NCBI GenBank assembly: GCA_963693365.1
Contig: CAVNZM010000023.1
Span: forward strand, 1-64,000
DNA length: 64,000 nt
Direction of reading: 5' to 3'
Source of the DNA: Amoebidium appalachense
Lineage: Eukaryota > Ichthyosporea
In this document: positions 60,597-64,000 of the stretch, one piece after another
How the letters are laid out: each line of letters opens with the position of its first letter
Position numbering within the stretch: the first letter of the stretch is position 1
Position numbers and translations under genes: made by a program
Notes under the pieces: generated by a model
Database searches by the model: none
Told to the model about the DNA's origin: nothing
The model's input: the letters and a program-made list of their open reading frames with translations, nothing else

Positions 60597-62003
60597 ATGG
60601 CGCACCTCGACAGCTTCCTTCCTGATTTTACCCAGTTAGACGCGGAGTGTGCCCATCGGGGTTTCGGTTTGCTTGCCTCCCAATCCCCAACGTTCGAAGA
60701 TGACGTGCGTCTGTTCCTGAAAAGCATGAAGCCGTCCGCCAGAATCCAAGACATAGCCGCTGAAGCCGGCAGGTCAACACTCCTGTTCACCACCAAGTTT
60801 GCACAACTCCAGGCCTTAGACTCGGGCGGGATCAGGAGAGTTGCAAAGACTTTTCACCCGGACAAGCAGTCACCGAACTTGTCCGCGGAGCTAAGCAAGG
60901 CGATGACGGACACCTACATCGTCCTCGGTCGCTTGTCGTGTGGAAAGAATGCCGAGACCTACATCGCTTCGGTGGAATTTCACGAGAGTTACCTCCACTA
61001 CGGTTGCGTATTCAGCCGCGCTAACCGCGAGAACGACGAGAAAGAAACGCGTTGTGGCCAATACCTCAAAGATTGGGTGGAAGGTCTTCAACGCGCAGGA
61101 AAGATTAACAACCACGGTTTGACACAGGACGCAGAGTGCATCACGATCACGGACACGGACACGGACACGGGAACGGAGACACCGGACTCGGACTCTGATG
61201 ACACGGGCATACAGGACCACTCGGACACGAACAAAAACGTTCTTGCCATAGAGCCACCCATCACACACGACGACCAATTCAACCTCCTGTCCGTCACGGA
61301 GGCAGTCAAGAAGAAGTCCGGTGGCAAGGAGGCTCGGAAGCACGCGGGTGTGTTGGTGTGGGGGGTCGACCGGGAGCTTCCCAAGGCAAACGAATGGGGA
61401 GAACGTGCACACTACAACGGCGAGTTTGTTCGCAAAAAAGACGACCCCATTCCCAAAATCGGCAAAGTGGGCGATCCCTATGTGCTGGCAACCCTTGCTG
61501 CAGACATCGAACACAAGCATGCTACCTGGCCATCCCACCTTGCCGACTCTCGTCTTCCCGCACTAGGACGCTTCCTTGCAGGGTTTCTCGACAAGCGTCG
61601 CACAGCCCCAAAAGTGTGGCCCCCACCTGTGCATTTTGCGCACGTGCAGATCCGTCTCAACTTCGCATTCAGAGACTACGATCAACTCGAACCCTTAGTA
61701 TACAATAGCAAGGACAAGACTACGATGGGCCACACCCGTTGGCTTAATACGTACGGCATTGAGCGCAACCAAAACAACATCATTTACATTGTCCGGGCCG
61801 ACAACCCCCTTTCAGTCGAGTGGGAGGAACTGGAGGGGAAGCTCCCTATGACACTGCGAGATTTCGCAAGATATGTCGGTCCGAAGGCAAAGCGCCTGGC
61901 CGCTCCCAGCGCCGAGGGCATGCAGGCCAGCAAGAGCACAAGGCGCAAACGGGAGGCCACCCCCCCCACCAAGCCAGCCAAGAAGGCCAGGAAGACCATG
62001 TAG
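60597..62003 (+). CDS. J-domain-like protein with HPD motif
   Basis: From Met 60,597 (MAHLDSFLPDFTQL) the product is 468 residues. Residues 78-112 look like helix II, HPD loop and helix III of a DnaJ J domain: GGIRRVAKTFHPDKQS followed by a helix ending TDTYIVLGRL, as in J proteins that stimulate Hsp70 ATPase. The helix before it (60-76) could be helix I but is not typical. An acidic Thr/Asp stretch (about 182-205) separates this from a second domain with VWGVDRELPKANEWGERAHY and LSVEWEELEGKLPMTLRDFA; a Lys-rich tail (KSTRRKREATPPTKPAKKARK) is a likely nuclear signal. It is paralogous to the divergent gene at 58,585. Confidence 0.75.
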   Translation: MAHLDSFLPDFTQLDAECAHRGFGLLASQSPTFEDDVRLFLKSMKPSARIQDIAAEAGRSTLLFTTKFAQLQALDSGGIRRVAKTFHPDKQSPNLSAELSKAMTDTYIVLGRLSCGKNAETYIASVEFHESYLHYGCVFSRANRENDEKETRCGQYLKDWVEGLQRAGKINNHGLTQDAECITITDTDTDTGTETPDSDSDDTGIQDHSDTNKNVLAIEPPITHDDQFNLLSVTEAVKKKSGGKEARKHAGVLVWGVDRELPKANEWGERAHYNGEFVRKKDDPIPKIGKVGDPYVLATLAADIEHKHATWPSHLADSRLPALGRFLAGFLDKRRTAPKVWPPPVHFAHVQIRLNFAFRDYDQLEPLVYNSKDKTTMGHTRWLNTYGIERNQNNIIYIVRADNPLSVEWEELEGKLPMTLRDFARYVGPKAKRLAAPSAEGMQASKSTRRKREATPPTKPAKKARKTM

Positions 62004-62443
62004 GCATGTCAGACCTGCAACAAGACCATGTAGGCATGTAGGCAATAACGCTGGCGTTGCGTGGATGTGTGTGTGTGGTCATGGTATTGGTGATATTGCG
62101 TAAGGCTGCTACAGCGATGGCTATTTTTGCTTTCGTGTTCAACCATCAGTATTCAATTTACACACCATGTTCTGTCTTTTGGTTTCGGTGTTGGCAATAG
62201 AGATATGTAATTGCACACCGACATGTGTCAACGGTTCGTAGTCTTTGCTTCTGTTTGTCAGCACTGCCAAGGTTTGTATCCATCAAAAATATATCTGAAT
62301 ATCAAATGGAATACGTGGTCACGAATGTCCACCACAGCGCTGTGCGTTGTGTGTTGTGTTGTATGTATTGTCATGTGTATATGAAAATAAAGTATTTTCA
62401 GGTCCTTGTATTTTTTCGGTTTCGTCTTTTGAGTCTTTAAGGC
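62004..62443. other. Intergenic region, no gene seen
   Basis: This stretch holds a GTAGGCATGT duplication right after the stop codon (62,001 and 62,031) and AT-rich DNA with AATAAAG near 62,385. No open frame with a recognisable product is present. Confidence 0.45.
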
Positions 62444-63118
62444 TTTCGGCAAAACGCAACTCTTGCAAAGTCTTTCGGTTCCGCACCGCGGCCAACACGA
62501 CTCTTGCAATTTTTCATTTTTCAGAGTCTTTGGGCTCCGCACCGCGGCCAACGCGACTCTTGCAATTTTTCTGAGTCTTTCGGCTCCGCACCGCGGCCAA
62601 CACGACTCTTGCAATTTTTCATTCTTCAGAGTCTTTGGGCTCCGCACCGCGGCCAACGCGACTCTTGCAATTTTTCTGAGTCTTTCGGCTCCGCACCGCG
62701 GCCAACACGACTCTTGCAATTTTTCATTTTTCAGAGTCTTTGGGCTCCGCACCGCGGCCATTTTTTTCTGGTCTTTCGGCTCCGCACCGCGGCCAACACG
62801 ACTCTTGCAATTTTTCATTTTTCAGAGTCTTTGGGCTCCGCACCGCGGCCAACACGACTCTTGCAATTTTTCATTTTTCAGAGTCTTTGGGCTCCGCACC
62901 GCGGCCAACGCGACTCTTGCAATTTTTCTGAGTCGCCCGCGGCACACGACTCTTGCATTTTTCATTTTTCAGAGTTTTGGGCTCCGCACCGCGGCCAACG
63001 CGACTCTTGCAATTTTTCATTTTTCAGAGTCTTTGGGCTCCGCACCGCGGCCAACGCGACGCTTGCAATTTTTCTAGTCTTTCGGCTCCGCACCGCGGCC
63101 AACGCGACGCTTGCGTAC
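62444..63118. repeat. Tandem array of ~60-bp units (TCCGCACCGCGGCCAAC)
   Basis: About 12 units share TCTTTSGGCTCCGCACCGCGG, CCAACRCGACTCTTGCAATTTTTC and, in every second unit or so, an extra CATTTTTCAGAG. Units alternate between long and short forms, so a two-unit higher-order repeat exists. CCGCGG and CTTGCAA words recur at fixed spacing. Long open frames on both strands follow the repeat and are not credible genes, though one plus-strand frame runs through most of it. Confidence 0.9.
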
Positions 63119-63715
63119 ACAATCTTGCGCGGGAAGAACGCGGGATGGTCTTTCTTGTTGTCTCCGCAGCGCGCGTTTCTCAAGCCTTGATTATGGTTAC
63201 GATCTCTTCGCTAAGAAAAGTCTCCACATCACCGGCGAGTACGGTTCTAGGAATTGGTCGGCGTACACAAACATGCGGCGACGGCGCCGCGCTCGTGCCC
63301 TGGCTGCGTGGGTCTTCTTTCTTTTGCGAATACACATAACACAAACGGTTGATATCCTGAGTGTAGCCCGCTGCCAGGGCCTATTTCGTTGATTTTTCGA
63401 ACGCGCTGCATGCCGATCGCAACCCCAGATTAGCTAATCAAATGCCGTCGATTGACATTTTCACAAATCGAATGTCTTGCCAATCAATTGGATCTGGTAT
63501 AGGTCAATCAAATGCCGTCAATTGACATTTCAACCAATCGAATATCTCACCAACCAATAGGAGCGTCCGTTCCAGACTGCGCCGAATGCAAAGCCAATCA
63601 CGTCAGTTTCTTTAATAATCATCCAATCCAAGCGACCCAAGAATGCTTAAAATCGATGCGCACTTGCAACCATCCCACCACTTTTCTTCTGGTCTTTCGC
63701 CGCGCCAGCAGCAAC
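63119..63715. promoter_or_regulatory. Region upstream of the last gene, with AATCAAATGCCGTC repeats
   Basis: AATCAAATGCCGTCRATTGACATTT occurs near 63,437 and 63,507, each followed by an ACAAATCGAATGTC or CCAATCGAATATC word; further CCAAT boxes occur at 63,480, 63,535, 63,555 and 63,592. These look like promoter elements for the gene beginning at 63,716. The left part (63,119-63,400) has no credible gene. Confidence 0.5.
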
Positions 63716-64000
63716 ATGGCGGCACATACTGTCAGGTATTATGCGGACTGGCTTGGCCTGTCTCCTACAACAAACCACATCCGCCTCGTCATTAGCGATG
63801 CATACATAGGGAAAATTTCCTCGGATATAACGGCTTCTTGTGCCCTTGTGGACCTCTCGAGGAATGCAAACAGGCTTGTCACAGGCGCTCTCCGCCGTCT
63901 TGAAATACTCGTCGACTACCCTACGCCATATGGAGGCGAGGATCAGGGCAGAAATGCCGCGGCAGCGTCCAGATTCTATGGTGAATGGTTCCATTGGCTC
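63716..64000 (+). CDS. Unknown protein, cut by the window edge
   Basis: The frame from ATG 63,716 (MAAHTVRYYADWLGLSPTTN) is open for all 95 codons to the end of the window. It has a normal amino-acid mix: a helix (VDLSRNANRLVTGALRRLE) and a conserved-looking VDYPTPYGGE turn. The antisense frame (63,647-63,994) is less protein-like. The ATG context AGCAGCAACATGGCGGC is good. Upstream lies a CCAAT-rich region. I do not recognise the family from this part. Confidence 0.55.
   Translation, partial: MAAHTVRYYADWLGLSPTTNHIRLVISDAYIGKISSDITASCALVDLSRNANRLVTGALRRLEILVDYPTPYGGEDQGRNAAAASRFYGEWFHWL

Noticed and set aside
62258-63190. Open frames of 180-230 codons through the ~60-bp array
   Set aside because: They follow the repeat in several frames on both strands at once; no non-repeat domain is attached.
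63647-63994. 115-codon minus-strand frame at the right edge
   Set aside because: The plus-strand frame from 63,716 has a better start context, upstream promoter-like words and a more protein-like composition, and stays open to the edge.

Overview
The window falls into two very different halves. Bases 1 to about 31,000 look like a nuclear chromosome of an intron-rich eukaryote. They hold short exons with GT-AG splice sites, long introns full of (GT)n/(AC)n microsatellites and poly-C/poly-G runs, decayed mobile elements and few genes. The best-supported gene is a minus-strand arginine biosynthesis gene of the ArgJ family (ornithine/glutamate acetyltransferase). It can be followed exon by exon from 30,579 to 16,136, with splice phases that agree and a hydrophobic N-terminal signal. 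ArgJ and a possible signal/transit leader suggest a protist or alga rather than a typical animal, but the lineage cannot be fixed from sequence alone. A second minus-strand gene (exons at 11.7, 10.3, 9.7 and 3.5-2.9 kb) encodes a Pro/Tyr-rich protein. Its large intron has been invaded by a tyrosine-recombinase retroelement (about 4.4-8.4 kb), tRNA-derived repeats and tandem repeats.

Bases 31,768 to 64,000 are dense, intronless coding DNA on both strands, with short intergenic gaps, TATA-like boxes tens of bases upstream of several starts, many CCAAT/ATTGG boxes and three separate tandem-repeat arrays. Recognisable products are a D5/DUF5906-type SF3 helicase, a YqaJ-type exonuclease, an SF2/Z1-like helicase, two cytosine-5 DNA methyltransferases, a spastin/katanin-like AAA ATPase, a second P-loop protein, a T5orf172 (GIY-YIG-like) protein, a C2H2 zinc-finger protein, a DUF5760-like small protein, and two paralogous proteins with a J-domain-like HPD (or degenerate HAD) segment. 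This content resembles giant-virus or mirusvirus-like replication and recombination genes. I see no capsid, terminase/packaging, DNA polymerase or RNA polymerase gene here, and the block runs off the right edge. The best reading is a virus-derived insertion next to the 5' end of the ArgJ gene. A large virus-related mobile element or an assembly join are alternatives.

The virus-like genes form small groups: a tightly abutting minus-strand trio (58,065-55,445) running into a tandem-duplicated methyltransferase unit; a replication/recombination cluster on the minus strand (47,131-40,956); and divergent gene pairs separated by repeat arrays (33.2-34.3 kb) or duplicated promoters (59.8-60.6 kb). 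Four of the roughly 20 genes carry one frame break each. These could be sequencing error, decay after integration or, for the large helicase, a +1 frameshift at a UUU-UAA-C site.
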